DNA from: Deltaproteobacteria bacterium
Lineage (GTDB): Bacteria; Myxococcota_A; UBA9160
Length of the DNA stretch: 13,770 nt
Assembly (NCBI GenBank): GCA_003520425.1
Contig: DOUU01000334.1
Location: forward strand, 11,332-25,101
Reading direction: 5' to 3'
Each line of letters begins with the position of its first letter. Position 1 is the first letter of the stretch. Shown here piece after piece: positions 6,748 through 13,770 of the stretch. The translations under genes and the position numbers were made by a program. Below the pieces are notes generated by a model, which saw only the letters and a program-made list of their open reading frames with translations, did no database searches and had not been told where the DNA came from.

Positions 6748-7635
6748 ATGTTCGAGATTCGTGCGTGCCGAGATGCCTTCGGCGTATCCGAAGTGCTCGG
6801 CCTTGAGCCTGGGCGCTGGGAGGTCCATGCGGCCGCTCTTCGCGCAGCCCTCGCGCAGCATGCCGTACTCTGTCTCCGGATGGGCCGTGCACTGCAGGAC
6901 GCGGAGCTCCAGTCGATGGCGCGCCTCTTCGGTCCGATCAAGGACCCTGTCGCTCGCACGAAAGACGGGAATGCCATTCGCTACGATCAGCTCCGCCAGG
7001 TGATCGACTCCGGGTTCATCATGACCGACCAGATGCGCGAGAAACTGGGCGGCCGCTCCTACGGCGGTCTCGACGATCGACGCCCCGGTCTCTTTGAGAC
7101 CTTCCACTGCGACGACACGTACACTGCAGAACCCGCAAGCGCTACGGTGTTGCACGCCCGAGAGCTTCCGCCGAGCGGCGGCGGTCCTACCTGTTTCCTC
7201 GACATGCGCGTGGCCTACAACCTGCTGGATGCAGCGACCCGGGAGCGCCTGGTGGCGCTTCGGGTGATCTACGCGTACAACAACGAAGAAGCCTTTCCAC
7301 CGAGAAGATCAGCCCGGGGACCGGCCGACGTGTTGGAGGAGGTCTCCCACCCCCTGGTTCGCACCCACCCTGTCGCAAAGACGCGTTCTCTGTTCCTCGA
7401 CCTCGATCGAGCAAAGCACGTGGAGGGTCTGCCCCTCGAGGAGGGACGCGCGCTGCTTCAGACACTGCAGGACCATGCCGAAGCGAGTGCGCCGTATTGC
7501 GAGCACCACTGGCAAGATCACGACGTCCTCGTATGGGACAATGCCTCCGTCCAGCACAAGGCGAGCGGAAACTTCGTGCTGGGTGAGCCGCGTCGCTTCT
7601 GGCGTTACATGATTGCGGGTGGACGTCCCTTCTAA
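6748..7635 (+). CDS. TauD/TfdA-family Fe(II)/2-oxoglutarate-dependent oxygenase
   Basis: This 295-residue cytosolic enzyme carries the iron-binding facial triad of the family: H120 and D122 in FHCDDTY, and the distal H270 in WDNASVQHKA. Arginines R282 and R286 in PRRFWRYMI lie where the 2-oxoglutarate carboxylate is bound. The middle motif THPVAKTRSLFLD (206-218) is also typical. Such enzymes hydroxylate or desulfonate small substrates with O2 and 2-oxoglutarate, releasing CO2 and succinate. Substrate is unknown; nothing nearby suggests taurine or sulfonate use. An in-frame TAG lies just before the ATG at 6748, fixing this as the first possible start, yet no clear ribosome site is seen. The gene is single, with about 180 bp before and 470 bp after it. 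Confidence 0.85.
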   Translation: MFEIRACRDAFGVSEVLGLEPGRWEVHAAALRAALAQHAVLCLRMGRALQDAELQSMARLFGPIKDPVARTKDGNAIRYDQLRQVIDSGFIMTDQMREKLGGRSYGGLDDRRPGLFETFHCDDTYTAEPASATVLHARELPPSGGGPTCFLDMRVAYNLLDAATRERLVALRVIYAYNNEEAFPPRRSARGPADVLEEVSHPLVRTHPVAKTRSLFLDLDRAKHVEGLPLEEGRALLQTLQDHAEASAPYCEHHWQDHDVLVWDNASVQHKASGNFVLGEPRRFWRYMIAGGRPF

Positions 7636-8109
7636 GGAAGACGGCCCTCAGGCAGAGTCCCCAAGTTCGGCGGGAGATCGGCCGCCTTCTTCCAGACTAA
7701 AGACGCAAATAAGTGTCACTACCTGTTGAATGCAGACGAGTTGCGCATGCGAGCGTATCAAGGATTGGAAGCTCCTTTCGGCCCAATCAGGGCTTAAGGC
7801 CAAGGCTCCTCCCCGCAGCGTACGCCTCAGGCTTCGAATCCCCGCCATCCGACAGAGGCACCACTCTCCGACCGCTGGCGCCGGCAGGCTGCTTTGTGGT
7901 GCAGCACAGGAGCTTCCAGACCCGCGCACATGCCTGCCCCACGGCCACCTGCAACCGTCTCCGGCTCGTCACCGATCTGCCGCAATGGTGGAATCGAAGC
8001 TTCGCAACTCCGTGTCGAAGGTGCCGCCTTCGTGTGGCCGAAGGGAACGCAAGGGCAACTACGCTCTCCCTGCGTCGTGACTGAGCCCTTCCCCCTTGAG
8101 GAGGGACGC
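7636..8109. other. Intergenic region before the glycosyltransferase
   Basis: This 474-bp stretch shows several overlapping frames on both strands, none with recognisable motifs or a ribosome site. The frame of the glycosyltransferase is open back to 7894, but the extra 72 codons are unlike the family. Nothing else is supported. Confidence 0.5.
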
Positions 8110-9267
8110 ATGCGGATCGCGCTCTTTACCGAGGTCTTCCTGCCAAAGATTGATGGCATCACGAACCGGCTGCGGTACACGATCGAGCATCTCATATCCC
8201 AAGGTCACGAGGTGCGCATCTTCGCTCCTGCAGGCTCGGTGCCGGAGCACGGCGGGGCCGAGGTGGAGCGGATCGCTGGTATTCTGCTGCCACCTTATCC
8301 GGAGATCCGCATCTCGGCGCCCGATCCGCGCATCGTGCTTCGTCTTCTCCGCTGGGGCCCCGACCTCGTGCACGTGGTGAACCCGGCGTGCCTTGGGCTG
8401 TGGGGCGCCCTTGCGGCAACTCTTCTTCGGATTCCGATCGTCGCCTCCTTCCACACGGATCTCCCGCGCTACCTGAAGGACTACAGTCTCAGCTTCCTGG
8501 AGCCTGCGATCTGGCCCTTCCTTCGCCGCGTGCATGGCCTCGCGCACCTGAACCTTTGCCCCTCGCGTTTCACAAGGGAGGACCTCCACGCCCACGGCAT
8601 CGAGGGGGTCGGGATCTGGCGGGGAGGCGTTGATACCGAGCTCTTCCACCCGCGGCGCCGTTCGCTCGAGATGCGCGAGCGTCTCGCGGGCCGTCCCGTC
8701 ACAGGACCCCTTCTGCTGTCTGTAGGCCGGCTCTCTCCCGAGAAGAACCTCGAGTCGCTGCTGCCGGTGCTCGATGCCCATCCTGACGCCACGCTGGCCT
8801 TTGTGGGCGACGGCCCCGCTCGCGCCGCAATCGAGCGGACCTTCGCGGGCCGCCGCGCAAACTTCGTGGGCTACCTGCGCGGCGAGGAGCTGGCTGCGGC
8901 GTTCGCGAGCGCCGACCTCTTCCTGATGCCCTCGCGCACGGAGACGCTCGGATTCGTGGTGCTTGAGGCGATGAGCGCGGGCTGTCCCGTCGTGGCAGCG
9001 CGCGCGGGAGGAATCCCCGACCTCGTGGTCCACGAGGAGACGGGTCTCCTTTATGACCCTGGCGATCCACGGGACCTCCTCGCCGCCGTGACTTCCCTCC
9101 TCGAGCACCCTGCGAAGCGCCGCTTTCACGCGCGGCTTGCTCGCAAGAGAGCAGAGGAATCAACCTGGGCGAGCGAAACGCGGGAGCTCGTCCGCCACTA
9201 TCGAAAGACAGTCGCCATCGCGACCACGAGCCGCGTCTGGCCGCGGATTGAGCGCCTCGTGTTCTAG
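8110..9267 (+). CDS. GT4-family glycosyltransferase (MgtA/SqdX-like)
   Basis: This 385-residue GT-B enzyme opens with MRIALFTEVFLPKIDGITNR, the N-terminal signature of lipid-directed GT4 transferases such as mannosyltransferase MgtA and sulfolipid synthase SqdX/SQD2. Other motifs are ASFHTDLPRY (112-121), LLSVGRLSPEKN (202-213, with donor-phosphate residues R207 and K212) and the E-x7-E motif in TETLGFVVLEAMSAG (E278, E286). It would transfer a sugar from a nucleotide donor to a lipid or glycan acceptor at the inner membrane face. The ATG at 8110 has a strong GAGGAGGG site just upstream. It converges on the lipid-enzyme operon to its right, so it may act in the same membrane-lipid pathway. 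Donor and acceptor cannot be read from sequence. Confidence 0.9.
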   Translation: MRIALFTEVFLPKIDGITNRLRYTIEHLISQGHEVRIFAPAGSVPEHGGAEVERIAGILLPPYPEIRISAPDPRIVLRLLRWGPDLVHVVNPACLGLWGALAATLLRIPIVASFHTDLPRYLKDYSLSFLEPAIWPFLRRVHGLAHLNLCPSRFTREDLHAHGIEGVGIWRGGVDTELFHPRRRSLEMRERLAGRPVTGPLLLSVGRLSPEKNLESLLPVLDAHPDATLAFVGDGPARAAIERTFAGRRANFVGYLRGEELAAAFASADLFLMPSRTETLGFVVLEAMSAGCPVVAARAGGIPDLVVHEETGLLYDPGDPRDLLAAVTSLLEHPAKRRFHARLARKRAEESTWASETRELVRHYRKTVAIATTSRVWPRIERLVF

Positions 9268-9401
9268 CGAGGCGCGCGGGCTACGGAGTACCAGAGAGGG
9301 GCTGGTTTGTGGCCTGGTTGCTTGCGAGCCTATGCGAGCGGCTGCCTCGCGTGCTCGTGCAGCGGGTTGCGGACTCGACCGGCCAGCAACCCCGGGCCCG
9401 C

Positions 9402-9935
9402 CTACTGCTCGAAGTAGCTTCCTGCGGCGTAGTAGGCCGTCTCAAGGAGGGGAAGCAGGACCCAATCGCGGTGGGGGAAGCGCATCACGACGAAGAACCC
9501 CCAGATCGAGAGCACGGTCCCCACGTACTGGGGATGCCTCAGCACGGAAAATGGAAATCGGCTGCACCACGGCACGGGGTAGCCGAAGCGGTTGCCGTAG
9601 AAGACTCCCGTCTTTCCGAGCCGATAGAAGACACCCAGGTTCAAGACCTGCCCGATCCCAAGGAGCGCGAGCCCAAAAAACGTAGCGAGGCCCGATGCCG
9701 AGGGCCGGACCGAGCCGTCGCCCCATATCCAGCACCAGGAAAAAAAAGTCAGAGCCTGGAGTGCCTTGAAGGCCCAGAAGAGGTGATGGAGCGCGTCCAC
9801 GGGAGACTGCCAGACTGCGAGGGGGAGCCGCGCGCAGAGGGCCCGGAAGGCCGCCGGTCGATTCCATATCCAGGCGTAGGCCACGCGCTCAAGGCCAAGG
9901 CAGAGGGCGAGGATGAGAACACCCCCGAAGGTCAT
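9402..9935 (-). CDS. PEMT-like membrane methyltransferase
   Basis: The 177-residue protein is an integral-membrane methyltransferase of the phosphatidylethanolamine N-methyltransferase / isoprenylcysteine carboxylmethyltransferase type. It has about four hydrophobic segments (near 4-20, 52-72, 84-103 and 138-152). Family motifs are GIGQVLNLGVFYRLGKTGVF (93-112), the S-adenosylmethionine-binding FPFSVLRHPQYVGT (127-140) and a C-terminal acidic YYAAGSYFEQ. The PEMT-like FPFxVLxxPxYxG pattern favours a lipid amine as acceptor, though related enzymes methylate carboxyls. The ATG at 9935 overlaps the stop of the upstream aminotransferase fusion as TAATG, implying translational coupling. A longer frame from 10127 is rejected because it lies inside that gene. 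The product should methylate whatever the fusion protein makes. Confidence 0.82.
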   Translation of the reverse strand: MTFGGVLILALCLGLERVAYAWIWNRPAAFRALCARLPLAVWQSPVDALHHLFWAFKALQALTFFSWCWIWGDGSVRPSASGLATFFGLALLGIGQVLNLGVFYRLGKTGVFYGNRFGYPVPWCSRFPFSVLRHPQYVGTVLSIWGFFVVMRFPHRDWVLLPLLETAYYAAGSYFEQ

Positions 9936-12268
9936 TACACCCCGGGCTGCGGCCGGGCGATGATCCGGGAGCGAAGCGCCCGCGCGACTGGAGCGGTGTA
10001 CGTGAGGAGATCCGTCATGGGATCGGTGACGAGCTTCACGAGCCACACCAGGCCATTTCGCAGGCCGTGGGTAAACGCGAGCATCGCCACGTGGCCGAGG
10101 ACGACGGCGATGGTGAGGACGAGCCACTCCTGCGCCACCGTCGGCACGAGCTCGAGGATCGAGCGGCGCGAAAGGGAGCCCGCAAAGGCGAGGTGGAGGA
10201 TCGGGATCAGGAGATAGGCTCCGACAACGAGAGTCTTGCTGCGTGTGGTGAACCCCAGGAGAAGCTTCTCCTTATCGTGGCACGGCGGCTCGAAGATCGC
10301 GTGCCCGATCTGGCGCACGAAGAGCGCCGGAAGACCAATGCACATGGCCGAGACGGGATCCCGGAGGACCAGGTAGTAGCAACTAAGGAAAGCTGAAGAG
10401 CTCAGGAGGTGGCCGATCCGGTTCACAAGGTGGCTGTGGGAGGCGACGTGGTCGTCGCGCTTGCGTCGCATCACCTCCCTGTAGAACGCGGATGCTGCCC
10501 GCGGGAAGCGGACGAGGCTGCCCAGAAGCTCGCTCGCAAGCCGCCGGTTCATGCGGCGGATAAAGCCCGGCTCTTCCTCTTCGCCGATCCACCACCCGTC
10601 TTGCTTCATGCTCAGGGCTGCGGACAGGAGTTTCTGGGTAAGCTCTGCATACTCGCTGGGTTGGAAATCGAGACTCATGAGGCAGCGCCCGGTCCCGACC
10701 CAGCTTAGCGTCACTCCCTGCGCCCGCAGGTAGTACTGCAGGAGCCAGTGATAGCGGCCAGGGGCCGTGAATTCGAGCGTCCAGATCGTTCCGAGGTGGA
10801 CGACGCGGAGCGGAAGGCGAGCCGCATCGAGCGCACGGTTCGTCTCGCTTGCCCAATCGGCGGTACGGCGGTTCGCGAGCGCATAGAGGTCTGCCGTATC
10901 GGGCTTCGAGGCCCAGCGGAGAAACTCGTTCATCGTGCTCATCACGACCGGGTGTGCGGAGAAGGTGCCGATCACGTAGGCAATGCGCATCGGCCTTTCG
11001 GGATCAAACCGTCGCATGAGCTCGCGGCGACCGCAGACCACGCCGATCGGCATGCCGCCGGCCACTGTCTTCCCATAAACCACCATGTCCGCTTGGACTC
11101 CAAAGTACTCCTGGGCGCCGCCCACGGCGAGCCGGAATCCGCTGTAGACCTCATCGAAGAGGAGCGGCACGGCGGCTGCCGTGCAGACCTCACGCAGCGA
11201 GCGGAGCCAGCGGCCGTACTCGGTGGTCGTGCCCTCAGCCTTGCGGACGCTGCTCGTGAGAAGAACGGCGTCGTTTGGCGGAGGTGCGTTCGGGTGGAAG
11301 GACTGCACCGGATTTACGAGCACTGCCGCGATCTCTCCCGCGCGGCGCCTGATCAGCTCGAGGGACGCTGGGCTCATATCCCTAAGCGTGAGGCAGTCGG
11401 TGATTGCGCGTTCACTGCCAAGGCTCGGCTGGACCCCATCCCACCAGCCGTGGTACGCCCCGGCAAAGCACACGATGAGCCGACGCTCCGTGTTGAAGCG
11501 CGCCAGGCGAACCGCCGCCATCACCGCTTCGGTGCCGCTGGCATGGAAGGAGACCTCGTCGAGTTTCGAGAAGGCGCGGAGGCTCTCAATGTTCTCCGCC
11601 ACGCAGGGATGGAGCGGCCCGAGGACGGGACCCAGGTCCCTTACCCGCTCGAGTCCACGCTCCATCCACTCCTTGTAGGTCTCGTAACCCGCCACATTGA
11701 CGCCATAGGAGCCACTCACGTCGAGGTTCCAGCGTCCATCGAGGTCACAAAGTCGCGGCCCTCGGGAAGCGGTGACGACCGTCGAGAGGTCGAAGGTTTC
11801 GCGCATTACACGGGCGAAGCGAAAGGGCACGCGGTTGGCGTCGGTGAAGCGAAGGTCAGAGAAGCTCTCCTGGATCGACTTTCCCCAATCGATCGAGCGA
11901 GGCGCGCGCTCCCGCAGGGTCGCCGCAAGGCGCTCAAGGCCGGCCCGTCGGCGCTCGAGCCACCGGCGCTGCGCACCATCGGCGAGAAAGAAGGCGTCGC
12001 CGAGGTAGGCGCGCGATCCAACCCAGTGGGAGAGGCGGCGCGAGAAGGGTGCACTCCAGGCGACGGCGCGCAGCGCGAGCGGCACCCGGCCTAGCCCGCG
12101 GAGCGCTAGGACCGCGGCCGTGAACCCGAGGAGGAGGAAGCAGACGGTGAGGAGCGGCGCCCCTCTAGCAAAGTCGAGTACGCCGCCTAGGCCGTTCCTT
12201 TCGCCGGCCGAATGGACAACTGCGACAACCGTCTCCTTCAGTGAGTTGAGCATCGAGGGTGTATTCAT
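9935..12268 (-). CDS. Membrane-anchored PLP aminotransferase fused to a DUF962/Mpo1-like domain
   Basis: Numbering starts at the GTG at 12316, giving 793 residues. Residues 53-73 form a membrane anchor. About 150-570 form a class III PLP aminotransferase of the glutamate-1-semialdehyde aminomutase group: FHASGTEAVMAAVRLAR (257-273), FAGAYHGWWDGV (284-295), cofactor-binding D388 in FDEVYSGFR, and Schiff-base K416 in VVYGKTVAGGMPIGVV. The GGAQEYFGVQAD stretch and the spacing resemble beta-aminating domains of PKS/NRPS lines such as mycosubtilin MycA. From about 620 a multi-His membrane domain follows: H627-x4-N632-x3-H636 and IGHAIFE (670-676), the pattern of DUF962/Mpo1, iron oxygenases acting on 2-hydroxy fatty acids. 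About three hydrophobic helices follow. I prefer the ATG at 12268 (GGGGGAG, 9-base spacing) over the GTG at 12316. Likely role: aminating a long-chain lipid intermediate at the membrane; substrate inferred only. Confidence 0.85.
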   Translation of the reverse strand: MNTPSMLNSLKETVVAVVHSAGERNGLGGVLDFARGAPLLTVCFLLLGFTAAVLALRGLGRVPLALRAVAWSAPFSRRLSHWVGSRAYLGDAFFLADGAQRRWLERRRAGLERLAATLRERAPRSIDWGKSIQESFSDLRFTDANRVPFRFARVMRETFDLSTVVTASRGPRLCDLDGRWNLDVSGSYGVNVAGYETYKEWMERGLERVRDLGPVLGPLHPCVAENIESLRAFSKLDEVSFHASGTEAVMAAVRLARFNTERRLIVCFAGAYHGWWDGVQPSLGSERAITDCLTLRDMSPASLELIRRRAGEIAAVLVNPVQSFHPNAPPPNDAVLLTSSVRKAEGTTTEYGRWLRSLREVCTAAAVPLLFDEVYSGFRLAVGGAQEYFGVQADMVVYGKTVAGGMPIGVVCGRRELMRRFDPERPMRIAYVIGTFSAHPVVMSTMNEFLRWASKPDTADLYALANRRTADWASETNRALDAARLPLRVVHLGTIWTLEFTAPGRYHWLLQYYLRAQGVTLSWVGTGRCLMSLDFQPSEYAELTQKLLSAALSMKQDGWWIGEEEEPGFIRRMNRRLASELLGSLVRFPRAASAFYREVMRRKRDDHVASHSHLVNRIGHLLSSSAFLSCYYLVLRDPVSAMCIGLPALFVRQIGHAIFEPPCHDKEKLLLGFTTRSKTLVVGAYLLIPILHLAFAGSLSRRSILELVPTVAQEWLVLTIAVVLGHVAMLAFTHGLRNGLVWLVKLVTDPMTDLLTYTAPVARALRSRIIARPQPGV

Positions 12269-12323
12269 CTCGCGTTTCTCCCCCAGCCCGGGCCGAGGGC
12301 CGGGCATCGCACTCACGGTCCCC

Positions 12324-12767
12324 TTAGAAAGCCAGTCGCAAGACGGCGATCGAAAAGCCGGACCAAGCGACCCTGTTCACGAGACGATCCGACGCGCGCT
12401 GCGAAACGGCCCGGCCGAGGATTGCCGTCAGAAGACGTGTGACGAAGTTCGGCGGGCCCTCGCGATCGTCCGGAGGTGCCGGCCCGATCGCGTGATTCCC
12501 GCGGAGCGCTTGCTCCAGCCAGGTGAGGGGGCAACGATCACCCATCAGCCTCCACGTGAGCTGCAGAGTTGGGACGCCGATTGCAACCCCCCACAGGGCC
12601 GAGCGCCAGGGGAGGAGCCACCCGAATGCAAAGAAGGCCACGACACCGAGGTGCACCGCCCAGACCAGCCGGGCGAGCCATAGGCGAAGCGGGGACCTCG
12701 CGGCGCAACGCGTCGCCGCGCGATTGGACGGGTACGGTCCCGGTACGCCCGGCGAATCGAAGGACAT
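12324..12767 (-). CDS. DUF2784-like small membrane protein
   Basis: This protein of up to 147 residues has hydrophobic helices near 31-52, 56-74 and 132-146. It carries the DUF2784 signature G(D/W)xCPLTxLExxLR as GDRCPLTWLEQALR (76-89). DUF2784 proteins are small integral-membrane proteins of unknown function. The first 25 residues are Arg/Pro-rich and atypical, so the true start could be downstream or a non-ATG codon; the ATG at 12767 follows a GGTGGGGGTGGT stretch. Its stop lies 7 bp before the GTG and 55 bp before the preferred ATG of the aminotransferase fusion, so it is the first gene of the lipid-enzyme operon. Another frame starting at 12807 (MTEGYLYIERWGWYVLRFAG) overlaps its beginning, and an N-terminal frameshift is possible. 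Confidence 0.7.
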   Translation of the reverse strand: MSFDSPGVPGPYPSNRAATRCAARSPLRLWLARLVWAVHLGVVAFFAFGWLLPWRSALWGVAIGVPTLQLTWRLMGDRCPLTWLEQALRGNHAIGPAPPDDREGPPNFVTRLLTAILGRAVSQRASDRLVNRVAWSGFSIAVLRLAF

Positions 12768-13579
12768 ACCACCCCCACCGTTCGATGTAGAGGTAGCCCT
12801 CCGTCATGACGAAGCCAGGACGGGTTCGTGATTCTTCAGGATCGTCTTGGTTCGCGCCTTGACGCTTTGGTGACGAACAGCTCTGTCACCGCCTGGCGTT
12901 CCACCGCGAGTACGACACCGCACAACTCCTCCGGGCTGCCCGCAGCGCCGCATGACCACCCGGAGCCAGACCACTCGGCTTTGGGGGTCCGGCGTTCAAG
13001 AGTCCTCCTAAGACACGGCGATACGTGGGAGACATCCTCATGTCGTTCGCTGCGAGCAAGGTGCTCCACCGCAAGGACCCAGCGGCTGCGTCGCGGGGCC
13101 GCCGTTCCAGAATACGAAGGGCGGTTAGGGAGGCGTGCACGGGCTCGGCCGGGGTGCGGGGGACTCCTTCGGCGGCCAGTTCCGGCGGCTCTCATCCAGT
13201 GAACTCATGAACCCGCCGTTGTTCCCATCTGGATCCGCCACCACGGCATGGGTGACCGGGCGGCTTTTAGGTAGTGAGGGTCGGCCTGACGGGGCATGGA
13301 GGATTGCGAAGAAGCGCGATGGCGCGTCTCTGGCGAATCACGGAGCCCTGCGGTATCGCGCCCCGGGAGTGGCGCTTGAGCTTCGTTCGGCGGGCCGCCC
13401 GCGCCGCGCTACGCAGGGCGCTAGCTTAGGATCCCACAGCCGTGATTATGGCCCATGGCACTTGCCTCACCGACGACGGTCGCACGTTTATCCAGCCGTT
13501 CCAGTGGCTTGTATGATGGACATCCAGCAAGAATCGCGGCGGGCGCGCAACCTGCAACGCTAGCGGCAGGCAGGTTGAA
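12768..13579. other. Gene-poor interval before arsC
   Basis: No convincing gene is seen in 812 bp. Two tiny plus-strand frames stand out slightly: 13319-13429 (36 codons, beginning MARLWRITEPCGIAPREW) and 13448-13516 (MAHGTCLTDDGRTFIQPFQW then LV). Neither has a clear ribosome site or known family; the second could be the tail of a decayed gene, as a TAG interrupts its frame at 13427. Longer frames on either strand are Arg-rich and look non-coding. Confidence 0.5.
13548..13577 (-). terminator. Possible hairpin downstream of arsC
   Basis: CAACCTGC (13548-13555) and GCAGGTTG (13570-13577) are perfect inverted copies around a 14-base spacer, lying 2 bp beyond the arsC stop. No T tract follows, so termination is plausible but unproven. 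Confidence 0.35.
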
Positions 13580-13770
13580 TCAGCGTCCGCCCTTTCCGAT
13601 CGTGTCCAACTCGCGCTGCAAGCTCAGCCGATCGAGCGACCCGAGTGGAAGCGCTAGGAAGAGGCGAATCCTTCGCTCAAGCTCTACGTAGATACGCCTG
13701 AACAATGCGAACTGTGCTTCTTCTGGACCTTTGAACGCCGCCGGATCCTCGACGCCCCAATGTGCCGTCA
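13580..13770 (-). CDS. arsC: Arsenate reductase ArsC (LMW-phosphatase type), C-terminal part
   Basis: The minus-strand frame enters from the right edge and ends at a TGA at 13582-13580. The visible 62 residues begin TAHWGVEDPAAFKG and contain RRIYVELERRIRLFLALPLG, then SLDRLSLQRELDTIGKGGR. TAHWGV(P/E)DPA and LP(L)xSLDRLSLQREL are hallmark C-terminal motifs of thioredoxin- or glutaredoxin-dependent ArsC reductases of the low-molecular-weight tyrosine-phosphatase fold. They reduce arsenate to arsenite for export. The catalytic CX5R loop and the redox cysteines lie outside the window, so activity cannot be judged. Other ars genes, if any, would be to the right. Confidence 0.85.
   Translation of the reverse strand, partial: TAHWGVEDPAAFKGPEEAQFALFRRIYVELERRIRLFLALPLGSLDRLSLQRELDTIGKGGR

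Noticed and set aside
6037..7155. 372-codon minus-strand open frame across the PilZ and TauD genes
   Set aside because: It overlaps two recognisable genes on the other strand and is Arg-rich without domain signatures.
7800..7860. CTTCGAATCCCCG segment resembling a tRNA T-arm
   Set aside because: The flanking bases do not form a T-stem, and no acceptor or other arms are present.
8059..9129. 356-codon open frame on the minus strand
   Set aside because: It is antisense to the GT4 glycosyltransferase and has no motifs or ribosome site.
9309..10217. 302-codon plus-strand open frame
   Set aside because: It is antisense to the PEMT-like methyltransferase, with low-complexity charged sequence and no motif.
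10748..12094. 448-codon open frame on the plus strand
   Set aside because: It lies fully antisense to the aminotransferase fusion, whose motifs are unmistakable. Its translation is Arg/Glu/His-rich with no family motif, as expected from the shadow of a GC-rich gene.
12836..13195. Minus-strand open frames in the region before arsC
   Set aside because: They are Arg/Pro-rich, lack motifs, overlap each other in several frames and have no ribosome sites; judged non-coding.
1..13770. CRISPR array, integron attC sites, transposase or complete insertion sequence
   Set aside because: No regularly spaced short repeats, transposase motifs or paired terminal inverted repeats were seen; only tRNA 3' fragments hint at mobile DNA.

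Overview
The window is GC-rich DNA, probably from a free-living soil or sediment bacterium. The gene mix fits an environmental proteobacterium-like or Myxococcota/Binatota-like lineage: an MFS transporter, a DapB-like dehydrogenase with a TetR regulator, a PilZ protein, a CNNM/CorC-type membrane protein, a TauD-type oxygenase, a GT4 glycosyltransferase and an ArsC reductase. No rRNA or clade-specific marker is present, so this placement is inference. Coding density is low: five intervals of about 470 to 880 bp hold no convincing intact gene.

Left part (1-2323, all minus strand): the start of an MFS transporter runs off the left edge. Next come a truncated, frameshifted GNAT acetyltransferase remnant, an intact DapB-like NAD(P)-dependent dehydrogenase, and a frameshifted TetR regulator directly upstream of that dehydrogenase. 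The indels that break the GNAT and TetR genes all fall in short A or G runs. They are either true decay or residual homopolymer errors.

Middle part (2324-9267): a gene-poor stretch holds a tRNA/tmRNA-like 3' end and a precise 3' half of a tRNA-Arg(UCU) gene, both typical footprints of integrated elements. Between them lies a secreted protein made of two 86-residue tandem repeats, followed by a strong hairpin terminator. Then come a DUF21/CBS/CorC membrane protein, a small PilZ c-di-GMP receptor, a TauD/TfdA-family 2-oxoglutarate oxygenase and a GT4 glycosyltransferase.

Right part (9402-12767, minus strand, convergent with the glycosyltransferase): a compact three-gene set of membrane enzymes. 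In transcription order they are a DUF2784-like small membrane protein, a large fusion of an N-terminal membrane anchor, a PLP aminotransferase and a C-terminal multi-His membrane domain resembling DUF962/Mpo1, and a PEMT-like membrane methyltransferase coupled by a TAATG stop/start overlap. With the neighbouring glycosyltransferase, the best reading is a lipid-modifying pathway that oxidises, aminates and methylates a membrane-embedded chain. The chemistry is inferred and the fusion is the most noteworthy object here. The window closes with about 770 bp lacking a gene and the C-terminus of an arsenate reductase (ArsC) on the minus strand.
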